This document shows positions 36,221-45,266 of a stretch of 64,000 nucleotides of DNA, piece after piece. Positions within the stretch are counted from its first letter, which is position 1. Each line of letters starts with the position of its first letter. The notes below the pieces were generated by a model. It was not told the origin of the DNA and did no database searches. It saw nothing but the letters and a program-made list of their open reading frames with translations. The stretch covers positions 82,541 through 146,540 of the forward strand of contig NZ_FNNS01000003.1 in assembly GCF_900106795.1 (NCBI RefSeq), written 5' to 3'. The DNA is from Aequorivita viscosa. GTDB lineage: Bacteria; Bacteroidota; Bacteroidia; Flavobacteriales; Flavobacteriaceae. Both the position numbers and the translations under genes were made by a program.

Positions 36221-36985
36221 TTATATGCCAAAAACGGCTTTGGAGTTTTCGGTGGTTATTTGGGCTATTTCGGCTTCAGGTACATTGTATATTTCAGAAA
36301 GCTTTTTACATATTAAAGTTAAATAACTGCTTTCATTTCGTTTTCCTCGAAAGGGCACCGGAGCAAGATAGGGCGAATCTGTTTCCAAAACGATATGTTT
36401 AAGCGGAATCTTATTTAAAAATGTGTCAATTTTTCCATTCTTAAAAGTTACCACACCGCCAATCCCGAGTTTCATATTATACGAAATAGCTTGCTGCGCT
36501 TGTTCAAAAGTTCCGGTGAAGCAATGAAAAATTCCGAAGAGATTGTCATCTTTTTCAGTTTCCAATACCTCAAATATTTCGTCGAATGCATCACGGCAAT
36601 GAATAACGATAGGTAATTTGTACTTTTTAGCTAATTGTATTTGTCGTTTAAAAGCGATTTTTTGAATTTCCAAAGTAGAAGTGTCCCAATACAAATCGAT
36701 TCCTATTTCGCCAACGGCATAAAAATTTCTTTTTTTAAAGTGCGCTTCAACCAAATTCAATTCTGATTCGTAGTTTTCCTTTACAGATGTAGGATGTAGA
36801 CCCATCATCAAAAACACCTGTGTGGGATATTCTTTTTCTAACGAGAACATAGCGTCTGTATAGCTTGAATCTATCGCAGGAATAAAAAACCGATCTATTC
36901 CTTGATCGAAGGCGCGCTTCATCATTTCGGCTCGATCGTCTTTAAAAGCTTCACTATATAAATGAGTGTGGGTATCTGTCAACAT
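36221..36985 (-). CDS. TatD family metal-dependent hydrolase/DNase
   Basis: 254 residues from ATG 36985 (MLTDTHTHLYSEAF); the open frame begins at 37039 but overlaps the divergent protease gene and lacks family similarity there. The metal ligands are the N-terminal HTH, GEIGIDLYW (Glu), VIHCRDAF, IFHCFTGT and LETDSPYLAP (Asp). TatD proteins are 3'-5' exonucleases acting on DNA and RNA ends. It is the first gene of an operon with ansA; TAGCTTTG just upstream on this strand may be its -7 box. Confidence 0.93.
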   Translation of the reverse strand: MLTDTHTHLYSEAFKDDRAEMMKRAFDQGIDRFFIPAIDSSYTDAMFSLEKEYPTQVFLMMGLHPTSVKENYESELNLVEAHFKKRNFYAVGEIGIDLYWDTSTLEIQKIAFKRQIQLAKKYKLPIVIHCRDAFDEIFEVLETEKDDNLFGIFHCFTGTFEQAQQAISYNMKLGIGGVVTFKNGKIDTFLNKIPLKHIVLETDSPYLAPVPFRGKRNESSYLTLICKKLSEIYNVPEAEIAQITTENSKAVFGI

Positions 36986-37027
36986 AGCTACAAAGCTACC
37001 AATTTTGTTTACTATCTTTACTGAAAA

Positions 37028-37468
37028 ATGCCAATGCAATTACGTAAATTTATCGAGGCTCACGGCTTCTTTCGTATTCCTCTTAAAAAACTTATTACAG
37101 GACATTACTTGTTTTCGGCAAAAATAAATGGCGTTAAGGGTAATTTTATTCTCGATACAGGAGCTTCTACAAGTTGTATTGGTTTTACCGAAAGTGAAAG
37201 GTTTTTATTAGTAAGTGAAGACAGTCTTATTAAAGCAGCTGGTGCCGGGGCGACCAATATGGAAACAATGTTGTCTAGAAATAACACATTTGCCATTAAA
37301 GAATGGGAAATCTCAGACATGGATTTTGTGTTGTTTGACCTTTCCCACGTAAACGAAGCATTAAGGCAAGTGGATGAAAAATCTGTACACGGAATTATTG
37401 GTGCTGACTTCTTAAAACATCATCGCGCGGTGATAGATTATGGCAGAAATTGCTTTTATGTGAAATAG
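37028..37468 (+). CDS. Retropepsin-like aspartic protease (clan AA)
   Basis: 146 residues. The catalytic block FILDTGASTSCI (about residues 40-51) and the closing GIIGADFLKHHRAVIDY with the family's hydrophobic-Gly pattern mark a single-lobe retropepsin-like fold that must dimerise. There is no signal peptide. ATG 37028 is preceded by a TATCTTTA box at 37012-37019; another ATG at 37034 would remove only two residues. The partner or substrate is unknown. It is transcribed away from tatD and precedes the histidine kinase. Confidence 0.85.
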   Translation: MPMQLRKFIEAHGFFRIPLKKLITGHYLFSAKINGVKGNFILDTGASTSCIGFTESERFLLVSEDSLIKAAGAGATNMETMLSRNNTFAIKEWEISDMDFVLFDLSHVNEALRQVDEKSVHGIIGADFLKHHRAVIDYGRNCFYVK

Positions 37469-37541
37469 AAAGTGTCTTTAGCCCTAAGTATGTTCAATAA
37501 TTTAAGTATTTTTATATTTAAATTGAACTTAATAAACCGGC

Positions 37542-39548
37542 TTGAAGAAAATTATCCCCTTATTCTTTATTATTGGGCTCTATCCTTTTTTCGGGTATTG
37601 CCAGGATATTTTGCATTACGAAAAAATCGCTAACTCTAGCGAATCGGATGAGGAAAGGCTAGTAGCTTTAGATAGTTTATTAATCCGAACTTTTTCCTCT
37701 AACCCCAAAGCGTTTATAGAGTATAGTCTTCAATATATTGAACTTGCAGAATCAATGGACAGCATTGAAGATGCTGCCAGAAAAGCAATGAATTTACAAC
37801 GTCCGCTAACCAATTTTGCTGGTGACCCAATGAAGGCCGTTGAAATAATCGAAAAAGTTCTAGAAAAAAAACACAAAATTAAGGACAGTCTATTGTTAGG
37901 AGGACTCTACCTTAAAAGAGGAAGAGCGCTCGCAAAAGGAAACCTAGAAAGGGCTATTGAAGACTATACTACTGCGTTGGTAAATTTTTCTAAACACGAT
38001 ACACTTAATAAAGCCGATGCTTATCTTTTTAGAGGGCAAGCCTATTCAAGCATGGGAAAATTTGTAAAAGCTAGTGAAAACTTTACTCAAGCTTATACGC
38101 GATATGAAGACAAAAAAGAATACGCCTACATGGTTTATGCGCAACAAGGCGTAATTAACATGTTTAGTATGAATGGTTTTTATGATAAAGCCAAGAAAGA
38201 ACGGGACCTACTCATAAGCAAAATGAAATTACTTGAATTGGATTCATATTTAGCGGGCGAATATTACAATCAAGCAATTGATTATCGAAAAATGGGGGAG
38301 GGCGAACTTGAATTCAAATCACTGCTGAAAGCTGAAGAATTGTACGATAAAACTCCTTCGAATAAATCTACATTTCTAGGAATCCACGCCATGTTAATTG
38401 TTTACTACTGCGAGAACAATCAGTTTGTTGAGGCAAAACGACATTTGGATTTAATTGAAGCTTTAGACTACAACTTTTCGGGCGACATTGCATCCGAAAT
38501 TAACTATCTAAGTGGAAAAGCAGCCTATCTAAAAGCTACAGGCGAATTAGAATCGGCGTTAACTTTGGCAAAAACAAAGCTCGAACTAGCCCGGCAACTA
38601 GGAATTGAAGATGAGATTATGGCGAGTCATAATTTGCTTTCAGACATTTATTTTTGTGCAGGCGATTTACTCGAAAGTATTGAAAGTTCTAAAGCCGCAG
38701 CAGAATTAAAAGATATTATCTACAATAAAAGTAACACCAATGCCTTGCTTTATTATCAAACTTTATATGAAGCTGAGAAGCGAGAAAAAGAACTAGTTAA
38801 AAAAAATGCAAGTATTAGTCTTTTAGAAAAAGATAATGAATCGTTTAAAAAGGCAGCTCTTTTTGGAGGGATTGCTATTCTCTTGTTTTTTGGAGTAATT
38901 TTATTATACAGAAACCAACTTCATTTAAAAGAAAACAAATTACTTCACGAGAAATTTAGTCAGGAATTGTTGGTTTTTCAAGAAAATGAAAGAAGACGAA
39001 TTTCGAAGGATTTGCACGACGGAATTGGGCAGCAGTTACTTGTCATTAAAAATAGATTGATGCTTGCGGGAGATGAAGACACCAAGGATATGGTAAACCA
39101 AACGATTGAAGAAGTGAGAGGCATTTCGCGAGATTTATATCCGTTTCAACTTCAAGAATTGGGTATTACCAAAGCTATTGAATACACTTTAGATCAAATT
39201 GATGAGAATACTACGCTGTTTATTTCTTCTGAAATAGATAATATAGACAATATTTTTTCTAAAGAAGATGAAGTAAATATCTACAGAATCGTTCAGGAAA
39301 GCTTAAGTAACATTCTTAAACACGCCCAAGCTGGGGCGGGGAAAATATTGATTAAAAAATTAGAAAAAAATGTCATTATCTCTATAGAAGATAATGGTAG
39401 CGGTTTTGACTTTAGTGAGCGATATAAAAATTCAAAGTCCCTTGGTCTTAAAACGTTATTAGAGCGTACCAAAGTTTTAAATGGCCAAATGAAAGTCAAT
39501 ACTAAGAAAGATAGCGGTACTTTAATCGAATTTCAATTTCCGATATGA
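37542..39548 (+). CDS. TPR-containing sensor histidine kinase (HisKA_3/NarL type)
   Basis: 668 residues, starting at TTG 37542 (KKIIPLFFIIGLYPFFGYCQ is a signal peptide). Residues of about 25-420 form tetratricopeptide repeats (KADAYLFRGQAYSSMGKFVKASENFTQAY, given in part), predicted to be outside. A membrane helix (AALFGGIAILLFFGVILLY, about 440) and a coiled coil lead to HisKA_3 (RRRISKDLHDGIGQQLL, His492) and the HATPase domain (IVQESLSNILKHAQ, ISIEDNGSGFDFS). It should sense something in the periplasm and phosphorylate the regulator encoded next, whose gene overlaps by 4 bases. The signal is unknown. Confidence 0.92.
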   Translation: MKKIIPLFFIIGLYPFFGYCQDILHYEKIANSSESDEERLVALDSLLIRTFSSNPKAFIEYSLQYIELAESMDSIEDAARKAMNLQRPLTNFAGDPMKAVEIIEKVLEKKHKIKDSLLLGGLYLKRGRALAKGNLERAIEDYTTALVNFSKHDTLNKADAYLFRGQAYSSMGKFVKASENFTQAYTRYEDKKEYAYMVYAQQGVINMFSMNGFYDKAKKERDLLISKMKLLELDSYLAGEYYNQAIDYRKMGEGELEFKSLLKAEELYDKTPSNKSTFLGIHAMLIVYYCENNQFVEAKRHLDLIEALDYNFSGDIASEINYLSGKAAYLKATGELESALTLAKTKLELARQLGIEDEIMASHNLLSDIYFCAGDLLESIESSKAAAELKDIIYNKSNTNALLYYQTLYEAEKREKELVKKNASISLLEKDNESFKKAALFGGIAILLFFGVILLYRNQLHLKENKLLHEKFSQELLVFQENERRRISKDLHDGIGQQLLVIKNRLMLAGDEDTKDMVNQTIEEVRGISRDLYPFQLQELGITKAIEYTLDQIDENTTLFISSEIDNIDNIFSKEDEVNIYRIVQESLSNILKHAQAGAGKILIKKLEKNVIISIEDNGSGFDFSERYKNSKSLGLKTLLERTKVLNGQMKVNTKKDSGTLIEFQFPI

Positions 39549-40186
39549 CACACTTGATAAATCCCTCGATAATTATTGCAGACGACCATCCCCTTTTATT
39601 AAAAGGATTGCGAGATTTTTTAGTCGAAAAGGACTATAATTTAATTGGTAGTGGAAAAGATGGTCGTGAAGCTTATAACTTGATAGTTCACGAAAAACCA
39701 GACATTGCCATATTAGACATACAAATGCCTTATATGTCAGGAATTGAAATTGCTCAAAAATGTGCCAATCAAAATATCGAAACTAAAATTGTTTTAATAA
39801 CCCTTCATAAAGAAAAAGAATTATACCAAAAGGCAAAAGAGTTAAATATATACGGATATATTTTAAAGGAATTTGCGCTGGAGGAAATTGAAACGTGCAT
39901 TCAAACCGTAAAAACAGGCGAGCCTTTTTTTAGTGAAAAGCTTAAAGAATTAATAGGCGTAGTGTTTGTAGAAGATTCAGAACTTAATAAGCTTACTCCT
40001 TCAGAAAAAAAGATACTAAAATTAATCGCCCAAGATAAAACGAATAAGGAAATAGCTTCACATCTTTTTATTTCTTATCGTACGGTTGAAAAACACCGTT
40101 CAAACATCATTACAAAACTAGACCTTGAACCTAAAACAAACAGCCTGCTGATTTGGGCAAAAGAGCATCAAAGTAAATTGACTTAA
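39545..40186 (+). CDS. NarL/FixJ family response regulator
   Basis: 213 residues. The receiver domain has the acidic pair ADD near residue 12, phospho-acceptor Asp58 (AILDIQMPYMSG), and a Lys in the KEFALEEI region. The LuxR-type HTH begins at LTPSEKKILKLIAQDKTNKE and ends with YRTVEKHRSNIITKLDL. Its gene overlaps the kinase gene by 4 bases, so the two form a two-component pair. Targets are unknown. Confidence 0.95.
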   Translation: MTHLINPSIIIADDHPLLLKGLRDFLVEKDYNLIGSGKDGREAYNLIVHEKPDIAILDIQMPYMSGIEIAQKCANQNIETKIVLITLHKEKELYQKAKELNIYGYILKEFALEEIETCIQTVKTGEPFFSEKLKELIGVVFVEDSELNKLTPSEKKILKLIAQDKTNKEIASHLFISYRTVEKHRSNIITKLDLEPKTNSLLIWAKEHQSKLT

Positions 40187-40476
40187 TGTTCGTAACCGTT
40201 TTTAGTTAGTATAAAATTACGTGTTACCACGTATTTTAAAGCTCACTTTTGAATCGCATCTTTACAATGTGAAAGATGTAATATCTTTTTGTAGTAAAGT
40301 TTTAAATGCATCAGGCTAAGATATTGTAAAACTTAAGTTTTAATGAGTCGAGTTGTCAACTAGCTGCACTCATTAAAATTGATAAAAAAAGTTAAGTTGT
40401 CTTAGAATGAGTTAGCCTAACTAACCAAAAAAATCCGGTCGATCGACCGGATTTTTTGTATTATAAAGACAATTCG
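40187..40476 (+). other. Convergent gap with a symmetrical stem-loop and a terminator
   Basis: About 290 bases between the response regulator and odhB. It holds a 10-bp inverted repeat at 40338-40347 / 40369-40378 enclosing a further small palindrome, and the strong bidirectional terminator at 40428-40457. The first ~150 bases contain a GCATCTTTAC box near 40256 but no gene. Confidence 0.6.
40428..40457. terminator. Bidirectional rho-independent terminator
   Basis: A perfect 13-bp stem (AAAAAATCCGGTC / GACCGGATTTTTT) with a GATC loop has A/T runs on both sides. It can end transcripts of both the response regulator and the minus-strand odhB gene. Confidence 0.9.
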
Positions 40477-41703
40477 TTATAGTTCTAACGCGCGTTTCAC
40501 GTTATTATCCATCAATAGCTCTTCCGGATTTTCTAGTGCTTCTTTAACAGCAACTAAAAATCCTACAGACTCTTTTCCGTCAATTATTCTATGGTCGTAA
40601 GATAGTGCCACAAACATTATTGGGGCTACTACAATGCCCCCATCTCGTACTATTGGGCGCTCAACAATATTGTGCATTCCTAGAATGGCAGACTGTGGTG
40701 GGTTAATAATTGGTGTAGATAGCATACTTCCAAAAACACCTCCATTAGAAATGGTAAAGGTTCCTCCTGTCATTTCATCTACGGTTATTTGACCATCGCG
40801 TGCTCTAAGTGCTAATCTTTTTACTTCTTCTTCAACACCTCTAAAGCTTAAGTTTTCAGCATTTCTAATTACAGGAACCATCAAGCCTTTTGGCCCAGAA
40901 ACGGCAATTGAAATATCCTTAAAGTCATAAGAAATCATATAATCTCCATCGATCATAGAATTCACGTCAGGGTACATTTCAAGGGCACGTACAACAGCTA
41001 ACGTGAAGAACGACATAAAACCGAGACCAACGCCGTGTTTTTCTTTAAATTGCTCCTTGTACTTACTTCTTAATTCAAAAATAGGCGTCATGTCTACTTC
41101 GTTGAACGTAGTAAGCATTGCTGTTTCATTTTTAGCAGAAACCAAACGCTCTGCCACTTTACGACGCAACATCGACAATTTTTTTCTTTCACTACCTCTG
41201 TTTCCAGAGCTAGGAGATCCCATAGAAGGCACTGCATTTACGGCATCTTCTTTGGTAATTCGGCCATCGCGTCCGCTGCCTTTTACATCCTTGGACATGA
41301 TGGACTTTTCTTGTAGAATTTTCTTAGCAGCAGGTGAAGCTGAACCTGTAGCGTATGTTTCGGCATCTTTCTTTTCAGCATCGGCTTTTGGCTTATCTTC
41401 AGCTTTTTTAGGCTCCTCTTTTTTAGGCGATTCAGCAGCTTCTTTTTTGGCTCCGTCTGGTTTTGCTGCGTCGGTATCAATTAAACATACAACGTCACCA
41501 ACGGCAACTGCGTCACCTTCTTCAGCTTTTAGCGTTATTATTCCACTAGCTTCTGCTGGAAGTTCTAATGTAGCTTTATCGCTATCTATTTCAGCGATAG
41601 CTTGATCTTTTTCAACATAATCTCCATCAGAGACTAACCAAGCTGCTATTTCTACTTCAGTAATGGACTCTCCCGGAGAAGGGACTTTCATTTCTAATGC
41701 CAT
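40477..41703 (-). CDS. odhB: 2-oxoglutarate dehydrogenase E2, dihydrolipoyl succinyltransferase
   Basis: 408 residues, full length. The N-terminal lipoyl domain carries Lys43 in EIDSDKATLELPA. A long Ala/Lys/Glu linker, the peripheral E1/E3-binding domain (ASPAAKKILQEK, GSGRDGRITKEDAV) and the catalytic domain follow. ALSYDHRIIDGKESVGFL, near the end, holds the catalytic His and Asp. It transfers succinyl groups to CoA in the citric acid cycle. It lies 143 bases downstream of the E1 gene on the same strand. The E3 gene is not in this window. Confidence 0.96.
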   Translation of the reverse strand: MALEMKVPSPGESITEVEIAAWLVSDGDYVEKDQAIAEIDSDKATLELPAEASGIITLKAEEGDAVAVGDVVCLIDTDAAKPDGAKKEAAESPKKEEPKKAEDKPKADAEKKDAETYATGSASPAAKKILQEKSIMSKDVKGSGRDGRITKEDAVNAVPSMGSPSSGNRGSERKKLSMLRRKVAERLVSAKNETAMLTTFNEVDMTPIFELRSKYKEQFKEKHGVGLGFMSFFTLAVVRALEMYPDVNSMIDGDYMISYDFKDISIAVSGPKGLMVPVIRNAENLSFRGVEEEVKRLALRARDGQITVDEMTGGTFTISNGGVFGSMLSTPIINPPQSAILGMHNIVERPIVRDGGIVVAPIMFVALSYDHRIIDGKESVGFLVAVKEALENPEELLMDNNVKRALEL

Positions 41704-41846
41704 AGTATTTATTTTTTAACCTCAATGAATTGAAACACTGAAGACAATTTTATCTGTTTAATTCTTTAATAATTTATTATCCTTTTATTTACTTTGTTAT
41801 TGACTTTAAGCGTAATGATGTTTAAAATTAATAAATATCAGAATAC

Positions 41847-44621
41847 TTAATCCATACTCTTGTCAAAAACATTCTCAATAACTTTTGCATGTCGCGCTTT
41901 AGAGCGTACTGTACTTCCAGCTGCTGGAGCGGCATACATTTTTCTGCTGCAGATTCTAAAATCCTTAGCTTCTTCTAAATGCATCAACAAATATGAGTAA
42001 GCGCCCATGTTTTTAGGTTCTTCTTGAGCCCAAACAACATCATCGGCATTCTTGTATTTTTTCAGCATTTTGCGTATTTCGTCTTTCGGTAATGGAAATA
42101 ATTGTTCCAACCTTATAAATGCAACGTCGTCGCGTTTTAACTCTTCGCGCTTTTCAATTAAATCGTAATAGAATTTACCCGAAACAAAAACCAATGTTTT
42201 AATTTTTGATGCTTTAGCTTTTGGATCATCTATAACCATTTGGAAACTTCCGTTGGCCATTTCTTCCTTGGTAGAAACCACTTTTGGATGGCGCAATAAG
42301 CTCTTAGGTGTAAATATAATTAAAGGCTTACGATAGTTTGTTTTTAGTTGTCTTCTTAAAATATGAAAAAGGTTGGCTGGAGTTGTAACATTAGCCACAA
42401 ACATATTGTCGGTAGCACAAAGTTGAAGGTAGCGCTCCATTCTGGCTGAAGAGTGTTCTGCTCCTTGCCCTTCATAACCGTGCGGTAACAACATTACAAG
42501 ACCATTCTGTAGTTTCCATTTATCTTCTGCAGCCGAAATATATTGGTCTATCATAATTTGGGCTCCATTGCTAAAGTCACCAAATTGCGCTTCCCAAATT
42601 GTTAGTGTGTTAGGGCTTGCCATTGCATAACCGTAATCGAAACCAACAACGCCATATTCAGAAAGTAATGAGTTGTAAATATAGAAATCGCCTTGATCGC
42701 CTTTCAATTCATTTAAAAGCACCACTTCTTCTTCACTGTCTTCTACCTTAATTACAGCGTGTCGGTGAGAGAATGTTCCTCTTTCAACATCTTGACCGCT
42801 CATTCGCACATCGTGGCCTTCCTTTAAAAGAGAACCATAGGCAAGGAGCTCGCCCATTGCCCAGTCTAACTTATTATCTTTAAAGTACATGGTGTGTCGT
42901 GCTTCTATAAGCCTGTTAATTTTGCTTAAGAACTTTTTCTCTTTTGGAAGTTTTGTAATTACTTCGGCTATTTCATCAAGCTTGTTAAGGTCTATTTTAG
43001 TGTCAACGGTCTCCATCATTGTTTCCGTTTTCACATATTCATAACCTTCCCATTCGTCTTGCATAAACGGAGTAACAGTGGTTTTATCTTCCTTTCTAGA
43101 ATCTTCTAAATTTTCTTCTAATTTAGCCTTATACTCTTCTTCTAGTTGTTTTGTGTAATTTTCATCAATAACACCTTGCGCAACTAATTTTTTGCTATAA
43201 ATATCGCGAGGATTGCTATGACGAGCTATTGCTTTATAAAGTTTTGGCTGTGTAAAGCGAGGTTCATCCCCTTCGTTATGACCATATTTTCTATAACCTA
43301 ATAAATCTATAAAAACATCCCGCCCAAAAGTCATTCTAAAGTCTAATGCAAAAAGCATTGCGTGTACTACTGCTTCTACATCATCTGCATTTACGTGAAG
43401 AATTGGCGAAAAAGTTACTTTTCCCACGTCTGTACAGTAAATTGACGATCGTGCGTCTAAGTAATTCGTGGTGAAACCAATTTGGTTGTTTACCACAATA
43501 TGGATTGTACCTCCAGTTTTATAACCGTCTAGTTGTGCCATTTGCACAATTTCATAAACCAAACCTTGACCAGCTATTGCAGCATCACCGTGAACTATTA
43601 TTGGTAGTACCTTACTTGGTTCTTCTTTATGATGATCGTCTTGTTTCGCTCTTGTAATTCCTTGAACTACAGCTCCAACAGTTTCCAAGTGCGATGGGTT
43701 TGGTGCAATATTCAAGTTAATTTCTTTTCCCGAATCGGTCTTTCGTTTTGAAGTCCAACCTAGGTGATACTTTACGTCGCCATCAAAAATATCTAGGGCA
43801 TAGTCCTTGCCGTCAAATTCACTAAAAATATCTTTAGCGCTTTTTCCGAATATATTGGTTAGGGTGCTTAACCTTCCTCGGTGCGCCATTCCCATAACAA
43901 ATTCTTCGACGCCTTTCTCAGCAGCATTTTCAATAAGTGAGTCTAATGCAGGAATTAAACTTTCGCCACCTTCTAACGAAAAACGTTTTTGCCCAACATA
44001 TTTTGTGTGCAAAAATGTTTCAAAAGAAACAGCTTCGTTTAACTTTTTAAGAATGTGCTTTTTTTGCTGAGACGAAAAATCAGGTTGATTGTCGTTTGCA
44101 TTCAATTTAGTTTGAATCCACTCTATTTCTTCTGGATTTCGGATAAACATATATTCAATCCCGATAGAATCGCAGTAGATTTTTTCGAGATGCCTAATAA
44201 TTTCTTCTAAAGTAGTTTCGCCAAGGCCAATAATTTCACCTGCTCTAAACTTAGCTTTTAAATCGTCTTGTGTTAGTCCGAAATTTTCTAGTGCTAAAGT
44301 GGGGGAGTATTGTCGGCGTTCACGAACCGGATTTGTTTTTGTGAAAAAGTGCCCACGTGTACGATATCCGTCTATTAGGCGAATTACTTGAAACTCCTTG
44401 ATTACATCCGAACAAATAGCCCCCAAGTCATACTCTTGTGGTTGTGTTGAAGACTCGGTAGGAGCAAAAAACTCTTGGCTTCCAGCTTCAGATCCGAAGT
44501 CGTAACCTTGGAAAAATGCTCTCCAGCTTGGCTCAATACTATCTGGGTATTGTAAATATTTTTCGTAAAGTTCTGCGATGTATGAAGGATGAACCGCGTT
44601 TAGGAATGAGAATTTATCCAT
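41847..44621 (-). CDS. odhA: 2-oxoglutarate dehydrogenase E1
   Basis: 924 residues, the normal length. The N-terminal E2-binding helix (FSFLNAVHPSYIAELYEKYL), the thiamine-diphosphate region (EEFVMGMAHRGRLSTLTNIF, IIVHGDAAIAGQGLVYE, VVNNQIGFTT) and the C-terminal transketolase half (MLLPHGYEGQGAEHSSARMER) are all present. It decarboxylates 2-oxoglutarate and reductively succinylates the lipoyl arm of E2. On the minus strand TACTTTTG lies at 44660-44667, about 39 bases before the ATG, as a probable -7 box. Confidence 0.97.
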   Translation of the reverse strand: MDKFSFLNAVHPSYIAELYEKYLQYPDSIEPSWRAFFQGYDFGSEAGSQEFFAPTESSTQPQEYDLGAICSDVIKEFQVIRLIDGYRTRGHFFTKTNPVRERRQYSPTLALENFGLTQDDLKAKFRAGEIIGLGETTLEEIIRHLEKIYCDSIGIEYMFIRNPEEIEWIQTKLNANDNQPDFSSQQKKHILKKLNEAVSFETFLHTKYVGQKRFSLEGGESLIPALDSLIENAAEKGVEEFVMGMAHRGRLSTLTNIFGKSAKDIFSEFDGKDYALDIFDGDVKYHLGWTSKRKTDSGKEINLNIAPNPSHLETVGAVVQGITRAKQDDHHKEEPSKVLPIIVHGDAAIAGQGLVYEIVQMAQLDGYKTGGTIHIVVNNQIGFTTNYLDARSSIYCTDVGKVTFSPILHVNADDVEAVVHAMLFALDFRMTFGRDVFIDLLGYRKYGHNEGDEPRFTQPKLYKAIARHSNPRDIYSKKLVAQGVIDENYTKQLEEEYKAKLEENLEDSRKEDKTTVTPFMQDEWEGYEYVKTETMMETVDTKIDLNKLDEIAEVITKLPKEKKFLSKINRLIEARHTMYFKDNKLDWAMGELLAYGSLLKEGHDVRMSGQDVERGTFSHRHAVIKVEDSEEEVVLLNELKGDQGDFYIYNSLLSEYGVVGFDYGYAMASPNTLTIWEAQFGDFSNGAQIMIDQYISAAEDKWKLQNGLVMLLPHGYEGQGAEHSSARMERYLQLCATDNMFVANVTTPANLFHILRRQLKTNYRKPLIIFTPKSLLRHPKVVSTKEEMANGSFQMVIDDPKAKASKIKTLVFVSGKFYYDLIEKREELKRDDVAFIRLEQLFPLPKDEIRKMLKKYKNADDVVWAQEEPKNMGAYSYLLMHLEEAKDFRICSRKMYAAPAAGSTVRSKARHAKVIENVFDKSMD

Positions 44622-44659
44622 GTTTGATATACAAATGAGACTTATTTAATAAAACGGTA

Positions 44660-44667
44660 CAAAAGTA
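44660..44667 (-). promoter_or_regulatory. Putative -7 box for odhA
   Basis: CAAAAGTA on the plus strand reads TACTTTTG on the minus strand, a TAnnTTTG match upstream of the E1 gene. No clear -33 partner was identified. Confidence 0.4.
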
Positions 44668-44735
44668 CAATAATTACCTTAAATACTGGGATGGATAACA
44701 TATATTTATGTTTTGTAAACCTTAAAGTATTCACA

Positions 44736-45266
44736 ATGGAAAAGACTGTATTTAGGAGTCTTGGCAAATTTTTTATAGCGCTATTGTTTTTATTGACAGT
44801 ACATGTAGCTTCGAGTCAAAATGATGCCTATAAACCTAGATCTCCAGTTCGTTTGGGTGGGGGGATTGGACTTAGTTTTGGAAGTGGTTATTTCAGCGGA
44901 ACATTGGCTCCAAGTGCTATTTATCAATTCAACGATCAATTTGCAATGGGCGTAGGGCTAAGTGGAACATATAGCAGTTTAAAAAACAGATATAAATCAA
45001 CTATCGTGGGTGGAAGTGTGCTTGCGCTTTATAATGTAATTCCCGAAATTCAACTTTCTGCAGAGTTCGAAGAATTAAGCGTATCTAGAAAGTATGACTT
45101 TGATGGTTTAAATTCTACAGAGCACTATTGGTACCCTGGATTGTTTTTTGGAGTAGGGTTTCACAGTGGCAATGTTGCCATTGGCATTCGTTACGACGTA
45201 CTTTATGATAAGGAAAAGAGTATTTACGCAGATGCTTATGTACCTTTTGTGAGAGTTTATTTCTAA
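44736..45266 (+). CDS. Outer-membrane beta-barrel-like secreted protein
   Basis: 176 residues from ATG 44736; the frame runs from 44691, but MEKTVFRSLGKFFIALLFLL starts a proper signal peptide (cut near SSQ). The mature chain has alternating strands (VRLGGGIGLSFGSGYFSG, FAMGVGLSGTYSSL, VAIGIRYDVLYDK) and ends in an aromatic strand, VPFVRVYF. It probably folds as a small 8-strand barrel in the outer membrane. Function unknown. Its stop overlaps the polyprenyl synthase gene tail to tail by 4 bases. Confidence 0.72.
   Translation: MEKTVFRSLGKFFIALLFLLTVHVASSQNDAYKPRSPVRLGGGIGLSFGSGYFSGTLAPSAIYQFNDQFAMGVGLSGTYSSLKNRYKSTIVGGSVLALYNVIPEIQLSAEFEELSVSRKYDFDGLNSTEHYWYPGLFFGVGFHSGNVAIGIRYDVLYDKEKSIYADAYVPFVRVYF

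Noticed and set aside
41003..41605. Long plus-strand ORF of 200 codons opposite odhB
   Set aside because: It is antisense to a certain gene and Ser/Ala-rich, which follows from the Lys/Glu/Ala-rich linker read backwards.
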